Shown in pieces: positions 51,572-60,600 of a stretch of DNA of 64,000 bases. Every line of letters starts with the position of its first letter. Within the stretch, counting starts at the first letter, position 1. A program made the translations under genes and the position numbers. A model generated the notes under the pieces. That model did no database searches. It was not told the DNA's origin and was given only the letters and a program-made list of their open reading frames with translations. Source of the stretch: BQWY01 sp046351095 (GTDB lineage Bacteria > Nitrospirota > Nitrospiria > Nitrospirales > Nitrospiraceae); the NCBI GenBank assembly GCA_046351095.1, contig JAXLZC010000001.1:682001-746000 (forward strand), in the 5' to 3' direction.

Positions 51572-53779
51572 ATGTCTGTGCGTGCCCTGTCCGCCGTAGT
51601 CATTCGTAGCGCGCTCATCGCGACCCTTTTTACGTCCGTCATCCCAAGCGTCCCATCGGCCGTTGCCGACACCCACGTCGACGTGACCACCACCATCGCA
51701 CTCAAAGATGTCACGAGGGGCACCTTGCTCTTCCGCAGCGGCGAGCCCGGACGCTACACGGCTGCCCCGACGTTGCACAGCGACGTATCCATTCAAGTCA
51801 CCGGGCCGGTCGTGCGCGCGGTCGTCACACAATATTTTCGGAACCCCGGCGACACGTGGATGGAAGGCGTCTACGCATTTCCCCTTCCTGAACAAGCCGC
51901 CGTCGATCATCTGCGTATGCGCATCGGCGAACGTGTGATCGACGGTCAGGTCCAAGAACGGCAGCAGGCAGCCCGCACCTATCAACGCGCGGCGGAAGCC
52001 GGCGCGAAGGCGGCGCTGATCGAAGAACAACGCCCGAACCTCTTCACCACGCGCGTGGCGAACATCGGACCGGGCGAGTCGGTGGCGATCACGATCGAAT
52101 ACCAAGACCTCATCAAACCGGATGCGGGCATCTGGCGACTACGCCTGCCCTTGGCCATCGGCCCACGATACATCCCGGGACGTCCGTTGGTGGAGATCGG
52201 CGAAGGAGCGACGGCTGAGGCACGCCTGCCCGGCTTCGGCCTCGCGCCCGATACGGATCAGGTCCCGGATGCGTCGCACATCACGCCGCCGATGGTCCCG
52301 GCTCCTGGTGCGGAATCGTGCGTGCATGAGGCGCCGATGGTGACGGGCTGCCAACCGGAGGCCGAATCGCAACCGGTGCACCTGACCGTCGAGGTGTTGC
52401 CGGGATTTCCCATGGCCGCTCCGAATTCACCGTCACATGACATCGTCGCGCAGGCCGGGACGGACAACCGTTGGCAGGTGCGTTTTCGAAGCGGCGCGGT
52501 TATGCCCGATCGCGACTTCGAATTGCAGTGGCAACCGCTCGCAACGGACGCACCGGCGGTGCTGCTGGCGCAAGAACCGCACGAGGACGCGACCTACGGC
52601 CTCTTGATGATTACACCGCCTCACAATGGGAGTGCGGACGCGCACGACATCACCAATGGCGAGCCGACGCATCCGCATACACCCCGCGAGCTGATTTTTG
52701 TGATCGACACGTCAGGCTCGATGGCGGGTGCGAGCCTTGCGCAAGCGCAGGCCGCCTTGCGCCTCGCTTTGGCTCGATTGTCGCCTGAGGATCGATTCAA
52801 CCTGATTCAGTTCAACAGCGTCACGCATCGACTGTTTCCCGCCTCGCGCGCGGCGACACCCGCCGCCGTCACGAAAGCACTCGACTACGTGGCGCACCTG
52901 CAAGCGAACGGCGGCACCGAGATGTTGCCCGCGTTAACGCTTGCCCTCGACGGCAAATCCTCGCACGAACGCCTTCGGCAAATCGTCTTCCTCACCGACG
53001 GGCAAGCCGGCAACGAGCCCGAATTGTTGCGCATGATCCAGGAGCGTATCGGCGACAGCCGCCTCTTCACCGTGGGCATCGGGTCGGCGCCGAACAGTTA
53101 CTTCATGCGACATGCGGCCGAATTCGGTCGCGGCACGTTTACGTATATTCCGCGGTTGGATGCGGCGCAGATCGAGATGAGTGAGCTGTTCCGGAAGATC
53201 GAACGGCCGGCGCTGACGAATTTGGCGATCGATCGAACCGGGTGGGAAGACGCCGATCTGTTGCCTGGGAAGATTCCCGATGTCTACGACGGCGAATCGG
53301 TCGTGATGACCATACGCGCGCGTGTGTGGCCACGCACCATCACACTGACCGGGCAACGCGACGGTACACCGTGGCGGACGGAGATCGCCGAGGTGCCGAC
53401 GACGCCGCGGGCCGGACTCTCCGTCTCCTGGGGGCGCCAGAAGATTCGCGACCTCTCGGACGAACTCGACGGGACCTACGACGCACCGGCGCATACGAAG
53501 CTGAAAGCGGAGTTGCTGACCGTCGCGCTTCGGCATCACCTCGTGAGCCGTGTCACGAGTCTCGTTGCCGTGGATGTGACACCGACCCGTCCGGCCGGAG
53601 AATCGCTGGACCGCAAGGCTGTGCCGTCGACACTCCCGCACGGCCAGACGTTGGTCGGCGGCATTCAACAAACCGCCACACCGGCGGCGATGCATCTGCT
53701 CATCGGGCTGCTGGTGATTGTCGCGGCACTCGGCCTATTTGGCTACGGACAGCTCCGGACTCGGCAGAGCGTCGGATGA
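51572..53779 (+). CDS. VIT/vWA surface protein, probable sortase substrate
   Basis: 735 residues from the ATG at 51572, 5 nt after TGGAGG; the upstream frame is not needed. Signal peptide (about 1-32, ending 'SAVAD'). VIT domain about 40-190 ('VVTQYFRNPGDTWMEGVYAFPLP'), then vWA with MIDAS 'VIDTSGSMAGASL' (about 380) and 'TDGQAGNE'. C-terminal tail: 'LPHGQTLVGGIQQTATPAAM', a TM helix (about 709-727) and 'RTRQ', a sorting-signal layout without a strict LPxTG. Matches the marine proteobacterial sortase-target family that pairs with GN sortases. Its stop overlaps the sortase ATG. Confidence 0.9.
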   Translation: MSVRALSAVVIRSALIATLFTSVIPSVPSAVADTHVDVTTTIALKDVTRGTLLFRSGEPGRYTAAPTLHSDVSIQVTGPVVRAVVTQYFRNPGDTWMEGVYAFPLPEQAAVDHLRMRIGERVIDGQVQERQQAARTYQRAAEAGAKAALIEEQRPNLFTTRVANIGPGESVAITIEYQDLIKPDAGIWRLRLPLAIGPRYIPGRPLVEIGEGATAEARLPGFGLAPDTDQVPDASHITPPMVPAPGAESCVHEAPMVTGCQPEAESQPVHLTVEVLPGFPMAAPNSPSHDIVAQAGTDNRWQVRFRSGAVMPDRDFELQWQPLATDAPAVLLAQEPHEDATYGLLMITPPHNGSADAHDITNGEPTHPHTPRELIFVIDTSGSMAGASLAQAQAALRLALARLSPEDRFNLIQFNSVTHRLFPASRAATPAAVTKALDYVAHLQANGGTEMLPALTLALDGKSSHERLRQIVFLTDGQAGNEPELLRMIQERIGDSRLFTVGIGSAPNSYFMRHAAEFGRGTFTYIPRLDAAQIEMSELFRKIERPALTNLAIDRTGWEDADLLPGKIPDVYDGESVVMTIRARVWPRTITLTGQRDGTPWRTEIAEVPTTPRAGLSVSWGRQKIRDLSDELDGTYDAPAHTKLKAELLTVALRHHLVSRVTSLVAVDVTPTRPAGESLDRKAVPSTLPHGQTLVGGIQQTATPAAMHLLIGLLVIVAALGLFGYGQLRTRQSVG

Positions 53780-54426
53780 ACGCGCTTCGTCGCATTCGCC
53801 GATGGCAGATGCTCTGCGTTCTCCTGCTGGTGTCGGTCGGGTCCTGGCAGGTGGGACACGGTTTGTGGATCTACGCGAAGGCGCAGCTTGCGCAAGTCTT
53901 GCTACAACGGGCGTGGAGTCGGACCATGGCTGGGGAACAGGCAGTGCGTCCCTGGCCCTGGGCCGACACCTGGCCGGTCGCCCAGTTGGACGTGCCGCAC
54001 CTCGGCATCACGCAGATCGTGCTGGCCAACGCCTCCGGCCGGACGTTGGCGTTTGGCCCTGCGCGCCAAGACGAGGGCTCGGCTGCGCTTCCGCGCGAGA
54101 CCTGGCTAGTCTCGGGACATCGCGACACACACTTTGCATTTTTATCCGCGCTGCGTGCGGGAGATCGACTGCGTATCACCGATCGGCAAGGCAGCCCTAG
54201 AGAGTATCGCGTGGCGTCGCTTTCGGTGATCGACAGCCGTGATGGCCTTGCCGTCTCGGATGACGAGACGCCGCGCCTGATCCTCCTCACCTGTTATCCA
54301 TTCGATACGATCGTTCCTGGAGGCCCGTTACGGTATGTGGTGACGGCTGAGCTGGACCAGCCTCCGGCGGCGACGGTGGCACAGGCGGTGTCGACCGCCT
54401 CAAGTCTCCCTGCCCAGATCCGATAA
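53776..54426 (+). CDS. Class GN-type sortase
   Basis: 216 residues; ATG overlaps the vWA stop by 4 nt (ATGA), so the two are co-translated. N-terminal TM (about 12-32) and then the sortase barrel. Catalytic His is in 'LVSGHRDTHFAFL', Cys in 'LLTCYPFD', and Arg in 'GPLRYVVTA', all present. Class GN sortases in Gram-negative bacteria are thought to process a single dedicated VIT/vWA substrate encoded next to them, as here. It is periplasm-facing. Confidence 0.93.
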   Translation: MNALRRIRRWQMLCVLLLVSVGSWQVGHGLWIYAKAQLAQVLLQRAWSRTMAGEQAVRPWPWADTWPVAQLDVPHLGITQIVLANASGRTLAFGPARQDEGSAALPRETWLVSGHRDTHFAFLSALRAGDRLRITDRQGSPREYRVASLSVIDSRDGLAVSDDETPRLILLTCYPFDTIVPGGPLRYVVTAELDQPPAATVAQAVSTASSLPAQIR

Positions 54427-54448
54427 GAGAAGGGAAGGGGATTCCACT

Positions 54449-54811
54449 ATGGCCGCGCCCAAACCAGCGCCTTCGAAGCTGCGTATTTCGCCCGACCCGA
54501 TGTATCAATTGCTGCGGGACGGCGCGATCAAGGAATTCAACGCCAAGAAGGCGTCGGGGCAGACCTGCGACCTGCGGAGTTGCGATTTTCGCGGATTGGA
54601 TCTACGCGGACTCGACGCGGCGGGGTTGGATTTCAGCGACAGCTACTTCCGACAGGCCGATCTACGCGGGATCGACTTTCGCGAGGCCAAACTCGAAGGC
54701 GCCAGCATCAACACCGCACAAGTCTCCGGCGTGTTGTTCCCCGCACAGCTTAGCGCGCAGGAAATCATGCTCTCGCTACAGTTCGGCACCCGGATGCGCT
54801 ACAGCGCCTAA
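54449..54811 (+). CDS. Pentapeptide-repeat protein
   Basis: 120 residues. Residues 45-95 show about ten A(D/N)Lxx-type pentapeptides ('CDFRGLDLRGLDAAGLDFSD', 'QADLRGIDFREAKLEG'), forming a right-handed quadrilateral helix. The rest is short flanking sequence. Role unknown; such proteins often mediate protein-protein contacts. ATG with GAAGGGG upstream, 22 nt after the sortase stop, so probably the last gene of the surface operon. Confidence 0.85.
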   Translation: MAAPKPAPSKLRISPDPMYQLLRDGAIKEFNAKKASGQTCDLRSCDFRGLDLRGLDAAGLDFSDSYFRQADLRGIDFREAKLEGASINTAQVSGVLFPAQLSAQEIMLSLQFGTRMRYSA

Positions 54812-54856
54812 CTTCCTGCTTCCTGCTCCCCGCTTCTCCTACACACGTCGCCCCAG

Positions 54857-55660
54857 TTAGCGCTGCGCACAGTGTCTGCGCGCCACCTGAGCGAACACGT
54901 CGTCTTTTCCTGCGAACGGCAAGGGCGGATTCTCATTCTTCGGCTCTGCATGCAGCAGCTTCCCCGTTGAAAATGTTCCCGTGTAGTACGCAACAGACGG
55001 CAAGAGATAGGTCTGAGACACGCAGTCGATATCCACCGTCGCGTGCATGGACTGATGCCCACCATCCATACGATGTTGAAAATTGAGCAGGCCCTCGAAC
55101 CTCACCCGCTCGCCTACCCGTTTGACGCTCGATGGATCGACCAACAGTTGCTGCCCATTTCCCGCATAGGCCTCCTGCTTGCGTAATAGATAGAGCGAGG
55201 CCTCGCCCTGCGCCTTCCCGTCGTCGCCGAGGAATTCGGCGCGCCCGTTTCCGACGGCAAGCACACGCGCCTCGTCCTTAGCAATCAGCCGCGCCACGGT
55301 TCCATCCCCGCTCCACGTGACGCGCCCAGATGAACGAAACACACCGTTCTTTTCTTCGAGATACCGTTCAATCAGTTTGTAGCGCGTCACCCCTTTCGTT
55401 GCGTCAAAGCGTAACCACGTGTCGATGCCTGGACAACTCGCGCAGGGCACCACACCGTGGTAGTACCCCAGGCGTGACGCAGAGACTGACGGGGCACGAC
55501 GCGTCGCCTTACCAACTGAAGGCGGTGCGCTTTCTTTGCCGTCGGCAGCAATGGCCGGAGTAGCTTGCGGGCCGATGACTCCTATCAGAAACAACGTCGC
55601 GACAATGAAGACAGGCAGTTGGAACCGCCGACGAGTATGGTGTTGCATATTCATGATCAT
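54857..55660 (-). CDS. Exported NlpE-N/adhesin-E-like protein
   Basis: 267 residues (ATGs at 55660, 55654, 55648 possible). Signal peptide about 15-40 ('FIVATLFLIGVIGPQATPAIAAD'). Residues 60-165 resemble the NlpE N-terminal domain, with the CxxC in 'GVVPCASCPGIDTWLRFD'. Residues 175-260 resemble surface-adhesin E modules ('VDIDCVSQTYLLPSVAYY' and a C-terminal Cys) with the paired cysteines. NlpE proteins sense surface contact and envelope redox state. There is no lipobox, so it should be soluble in the periplasm. The domain pairing is inference. Confidence 0.78.
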   Translation of the reverse strand: MIMNMQHHTRRRFQLPVFIVATLFLIGVIGPQATPAIAADGKESAPPSVGKATRRAPSVSASRLGYYHGVVPCASCPGIDTWLRFDATKGVTRYKLIERYLEEKNGVFRSSGRVTWSGDGTVARLIAKDEARVLAVGNGRAEFLGDDGKAQGEASLYLLRKQEAYAGNGQQLLVDPSSVKRVGERVRFEGLLNFQHRMDGGHQSMHATVDIDCVSQTYLLPSVAYYTGTFSTGKLLHAEPKNENPPLPFAGKDDVFAQVARRHCAQR

Positions 55661-55703
55661 AACCGGCCGTGAACCTCATCACATAGTTGGGGGCTGGGTG
55701 GGA

Positions 55704-55731
55704 TTGACATCTCATGCCAATTGACTACGAT
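55704..55731 (+). promoter_or_regulatory. Candidate sigma70 promoter of the GNAT gene
   Basis: Perfect TTGACA (55704-55709), 16 nt spacer, TACGAT (55726-55731). It lies about 137 bases before the GNAT ATG. Confidence 0.4.
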
Positions 55732-55867
55732 TCCGCAGACACAGGACTGCCAGGGTCTATCTGAAACCTTCAGTGGATGTCACGAGACCACGTCGCGGCA
55801 AGACTCTTCATGATGCGATGACTCATCCACGAGCTTGTATTACGCGATGGTTTTCCAAGGGGCACCG

Positions 55868-56386
55868 ATGGACGAGGTTGTACATACAGAGCGACTGATC
55901 ATAGTTGCCGGCACACCACAGTCCTCCAGGGCCGCTGCACACAAAGATCATCAGACGCTCTCAGACCTCTTGCGCGCCACAGTGCCCGCAGCATTTCCGC
56001 CTCCGTTGATGGAGGACGCCATGGAATATCTTGCACATGCCGTCGAACAGAATCCGCAAGACCGTGCCTGGTGGAATTGGTTTGTGGTGCTGAAGTCTGT
56101 CGAGACTGGAAACACGCTGATCGGCTGCATGGGATTTAAAGGCAAGCCGACTCCTGATGGCTCCGTTGAGGTTGGGTACTCAATTCTTGATGAATTTCAA
56201 GGCCACGGATATGCGACGGAAGGAATCATGGCCCTGATCAAATGGGCGTTACAGAATGGAGCGACGTCCGTTGCGGCCGAAACCTACCCTGAGGACACCG
56301 CATCACTGAGGGTGATGGAAAAATGTGGGATGAAGTTCGTCGGCCCTGGGTCTGAACCCAATACCATTCGATTTCAGAAATCGTAA
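55868..56386 (+). CDS. GNAT-family N-acetyltransferase (RimJ/RimL-like)
   Basis: 172 residues from MDEVVHTERLIIVAG; ATG 55868 has AAGGGG 5 nt upstream and matches where RimJ-like proteins start. The acetyl-CoA fold is visible: 'LIGCMGFKGKPTPDGSVEVGYSI', the pyrophosphate loop 'FQGHGYATEGIMALIKWAL' and 'VMEKCGMKFVG'. The substrate cannot be predicted; close families acetylate ribosomal proteins or small molecules. Confidence 0.88.
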   Translation: MDEVVHTERLIIVAGTPQSSRAAAHKDHQTLSDLLRATVPAAFPPPLMEDAMEYLAHAVEQNPQDRAWWNWFVVLKSVETGNTLIGCMGFKGKPTPDGSVEVGYSILDEFQGHGYATEGIMALIKWALQNGATSVAAETYPEDTASLRVMEKCGMKFVGPGSEPNTIRFQKS

Positions 56387-56434
56387 GTGCTCTTGTCGCC
56401 GACGAACGGTACGGCATCTTGCCACCCCCTGCAA

Positions 56435-56457
56435 CAGGCTCGAACAGTTCGAGCCTG
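56435..56457. repeat. Perfect 10-bp inverted repeat beside the tRNA
   Basis: CAGGCTCGAA-cag-TTCGAGCCTG, 23 bp in total. It sits between the GNAT stop and the 3' end of the tRNA gene, so it could serve as a two-way terminator stem, though no T-run follows. TTCGAGCC resembles a tRNA T-arm. Confidence 0.6.
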
Positions 56458-56502
56458 CGAGTCGGCCAGCAACTACGCGTTCGCCGTTCTAGGGTGTACG
56501 AT

Positions 56503-56579
<77 letters not shown>

Positions 56580-56764
56580 GTTATGGCTAGAGCATACTTG
56601 TTAACCTTCTCCGTCGGAAGGATCAAGTGCTTTTCCGTGCGTAGTATGTCAACAGGGGCGTGACCTTGAGCCCCACAAGATTTCCCAGGTATGAACAGTG
56701 TCAGTACATTGCCTTGCTGAGGTGTCCTTGCCAAGATACCATGAAAGAGACACGAGGCAATCGT

Positions 56765-57073
56765 ATGGCTTCCCGTACCCGTCGGACAGAAAAACTCGAT
56801 CTTCGGGTGAGTGCCGTCAATAAATGCACGCTAGAGGCCGCCGCTGCCGCCGCCAACCGCACGGTCAGCGCCTTTGTCCTTCAAAGTGCGCTGGCTCGCG
56901 CCGATGAAGCGTTGGCAGATCGCCGATCCTTCGCACTCAGCAAAGCTCAATGGGCTGAGTTCTTGGCCGCCCTCGATGCACCTACTCGCCCGCTTGCTCG
57001 GATGCAACGCCTCCTCACGGACCCAGGATTTTTTGGCGCGGCACCGACCCTACGCTCGCAAGACAATCGGTGA
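56765..57073 (+). CDS. DUF1778 (TacA-like) antitoxin
   Basis: 102 residues from MASRTRRTEKLDLRVS. ATG 56765 has GAGG about 8 nt upstream; the frame extends further but the family begins here. Ribbon-helix-helix part 'KLDLRVSAVNKCTLEAAAAA' and 'TVSAFVLQSALARADEAL' are typical of DUF1778. The C-terminal tail ('LSKAQWAEFLAALDAP') wraps the toxin in this family. The stop overlaps the GNAT toxin start (GTGA). Confidence 0.92.
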   Translation: MASRTRRTEKLDLRVSAVNKCTLEAAAAAANRTVSAFVLQSALARADEALADRRSFALSKAQWAEFLAALDAPTRPLARMQRLLTDPGFFGAAPTLRSQDNR

Positions 57074-57564
57074 CGAAACGCATCGACAAGCTTCAGGCTC
57101 ATCATGTCGCTGACGCATTCGACTGCGGACAACAACCCCTCAATCCTCTTCTCAAAAAGTATGCGCTCCTCGCTCAGAGCAACGGCTGGACACAGACCTA
57201 CCTAGGCTTGGTCGATGACACAGTCATCGGCTACTATGCCCTCGCTGTCGGTTCCGTTACGCATGCGCAAGCTTACGAGCGGATGAAAAAGGGGCTCGCA
57301 CACCATCCTATTCCCATGGTGCTGCTTGCCAGGTTGGCTGGCGATCTTTTGGGGCAGAAACACGGTGTGGGCGCGGCACTTTTGAAAAATGCCGCGCTAC
57401 GAACGCTTCAAGCAGCCGACATTGCGGGAATTCGCGAATTTATCGTCCACGCCACAGAGGAGCGCGTGAAACATTTCTACGAGCGCTTCGATTTTATGCC
57501 CTCACCAACCGACTCATTGCACCTGTTTATACTCCTCAAAGATTTGCGAAAGATTGTTCCGTAA
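57070..57564 (+). CDS. GNAT toxin (TacT-like)
   Basis: 164 residues from GTG 57070, overlapping the antitoxin stop by 4 nt. GNAT fold with 'TVIGYYALAVGSVTHAQ', 'VLLARLAGDLLGQKHGVGAALLKNA' (acetyl-CoA loop QKHGVG) and 'FYERFDFMPSPTDSLHLF' with the catalytic Tyr. TacT-type toxins acetylate the amino acid on charged tRNAs to stop translation. Its place 490 bases from a tRNA gene is probably coincidence. Intact. Confidence 0.93.
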   Translation: MTKRIDKLQAHHVADAFDCGQQPLNPLLKKYALLAQSNGWTQTYLGLVDDTVIGYYALAVGSVTHAQAYERMKKGLAHHPIPMVLLARLAGDLLGQKHGVGAALLKNAALRTLQAADIAGIREFIVHATEERVKHFYERFDFMPSPTDSLHLFILLKDLRKIVP

Positions 57565-57615
57565 TTTCATCTCGCCATAAAACGCTGGGCTCCCAATCAA
57601 CGGATGTGCCGCAAA

Positions 57616-60600
57616 TTAATGCCAGTTGGCCGCCAATACCGCCTGAACGTCTTGAGGCCGTTGTGCAATCGCCTGATCCCAGGTAAGCCCTGATTGTTGA
57701 CTGAAGGACGCCATAGCCTGAATCAATTGATCGACCTGCGTATTGAGAAGCAGCTGTCCGTTGCCGGCTTGAACCGTTTCGATCTGATTGCCGATTCCGC
57801 CGTACCAGTTCGAGATCGTCACCTGCTCTGTCGTCCCATACAATGCAATTCGCAAATCGTTGGCGCTTCGGCTGAGCATAAGGTCCAACGGATTGATCGG
57901 CGTGCCGAATTCGAGACGATCGCTCGTTCCACTAGCATCGACCAACGCATCCTGCCCATCGCCACGACCGAAGCGATAGAGATCGTTCCCGTTCCCTCCG
58001 TTGAGCGTATCGTTCCCTTGTAAACCCGACAAGGTATCGTTGCCGTCCCCCCCTGCCAGAATATTCGCGCCTGCGTTACCGATGAGAATATTGGCCAACG
58101 TATTCCCAGTGCCGTTGATGGCATTGCTTCCGAACAAGCTCAGATTCTCGATGTTGGCCCCAAGGCTCCACGTCACCGTACTCTCGACCGTGTCCACTCC
58201 GGCATTCGCCGCTTCCACGACACTGTCGCCGAGCCCGACGACATACGTGTCATTGCCGGCGCCGCCCGTCAGGACGTTCGCGGCGTTATTCCCCACCAGG
58301 CGATTGTTTAAACTGTTTCCCGTGCCATTAATCGCGGCAGTGCCAAGGAGCACGAGATTTTCGACGTTCGATCCCAAGGTGTAGGTTATCGAACTTTGTA
58401 CGGTATCGATACCGGCATTGGCTACCTCCACCACCGTATCTCCAGCACCGATCACATACGTGTCGTTGCCGCTTCCGCCCGTCAGTGTGTTGGCGGCGCT
58501 GTTGCCGACCAAAAGATTGTCGAGACTGTTGCCGGTTCCATTGATCGCCGATGTTCCCGTCAGCGTCAGGTCTTCCACATTGGCAGAGAGCGTATAGGTC
58601 ACTGAGCTCTGGACGACATCGCGTCCTTCACCGGCCAATTCCGTTACCTTGTCGGACACATTGTCGACGATGTAGGTATCGTCGCCGCCCCCGCCGATCA
58701 TCGTGTCGGCACCGGTGCCTCCATTGAGGGTGTTTGCCGCCGCGTTTCCTGTAAGCGTATTGGCCAAACTATTTCCCGTGCCGTTTACGGCGGCGCTTCC
58801 GACAAGAATCAGTTTTTCTACGTTGGACTCTAGTGTCCAGGAGGCCTCAGTCTGGACTGTATCCGTCCCAGCTCCTGCGGCTTCGACGACTGTATCGCCA
58901 ATGCCGACGACATAGGTGTCGTTGCCCGCGCCGCCGGTCAACACATTGGCTGCGCTGTTGCCGGCCAACACATTGTTCAGGGCATTGCCTGTGCCATTGA
59001 TAGCTGCCGTTCCGATCAAAGTCAGGTTTTCGACGTTCGCGCCAAGTGTGTACGTCAGGCTTGCCTGGACCGTGTCGGTTCCTTGCCCCGAGAGTTCCGT
59101 CACCACATCGCCTACCTGGTCGACGACATAGATGTCGTTGCCGGCTCCTCCTTGCATCGTGTCGGCACCGATTCCACCGTCCAACAGATCGTTGCCGGCC
59201 CACCCGTACAACACGTCATCACCTCCGTTCCCGACAAGGCTGTCGTCGGTGACATTTCCAGACAGGTAGTCGGCCTCATCCGTACCGTTGAGCATCACGC
59301 CTTGTACACGAGCCGCCATTGCGGCATAGTCCCACGTGGTGCCATCGGCAAATTGAATGCGATCGACACGGTTGGCGTCGCCCATAAAAAACCCGCCCAG
59401 TTCCAATTTGTCGTTCGTTCCCTGAATGGTCAATTGAACCGATCCATTGTCCGCCAATGCATGAAGTGCGACATCGCTTTGTGTAATCCCCTCGCCGAGC
59501 AGCACCGTATCGAGATCAGAAAACCCACCCTCTTCCGCGATCATTTCGTAACCGCTCCCTCGTCCAAACAGGTAGGTGTCGCTACCGAGGCTTCCTAGGA
59601 GCAAATCCTGCCCCGCACCGCCGTCGAGGATGTCGTTTCCAGCACTCCCTTGAAGCTGATCGTTCCCGTCGAGTCCACGTAGTACATCATCTTGCTCAGA
59701 CCCATAGAGCAGATCGTTCTGCGCAGTGCCGATGAACTCGTGCACTCGACTCATCGCCTCGTCGTAGGTCCATACCGTGCCGTCGGCAAACACGAATCGA
59801 TCAACCCCGTTGTGCGGGCCTGCGGTGAACGATTCCACGATCAGTCTGTCTTCGGTGCCGGTAATGGACAGCACAAGATGCCCGGCTTCCAGCCGCAGTG
59901 CGAGGTCGCCAGGGGCGATTCCCTCCAAAAAAGACACTTGATCCAAGCCAGTTCTCGCATACCACTGCTCCCCAGTACGAATACGGTCCTCTCCATACCC
60001 ACGTCCAAATACATAGGTATTGTCGCCCTGCCCGATTAAAATATCGTTGCCGGCCGCTCCATCCAAGCGGTGCGACCCCATAAGCTGATTGTCCAGCGCG
60101 TTGCCGAACAGATCGACCTGCACCGATTCTCCAAGCCCCCAATCCCCTAAGATCTCTACGTTTTCAATATTGTCCGGGGCGACGTAAGAGAGCGAGGCAC
60201 TTGGCGCTAATTGCACCGTATCGATCCCCGCATTGGCATCTTCCTGTACCGTCGCGGGAATACCGAAGAGTTGATAGACATCATTCCCAGTTCCGCCGTA
60301 GAGCCGGTCTTCCCTGTTGATCGAGACCAGCAGATCGTCGCCGGACCCGCCGCGTAGAATATTCGCGCCCAAGCCCCCGGACAGGCGGTCGTTCCCAGCC
60401 CCACCATCTACACTGTCGTTGCCTGCGCCACCGTCTATAGTGTCCGCTCCATCACCGCCGTCGATGGTATCGTCTCCGGCTCGACCGTCGATAACGTCAT
60501 TGACAGCACTTCCTTGGATGCGGTCATTCAGTTCCGTCCCCGCAAAGGAGACACCCGTCGCTGGGGCCCTGAGCGTAAATCCTCGGGCGGCAAGTTGGCT

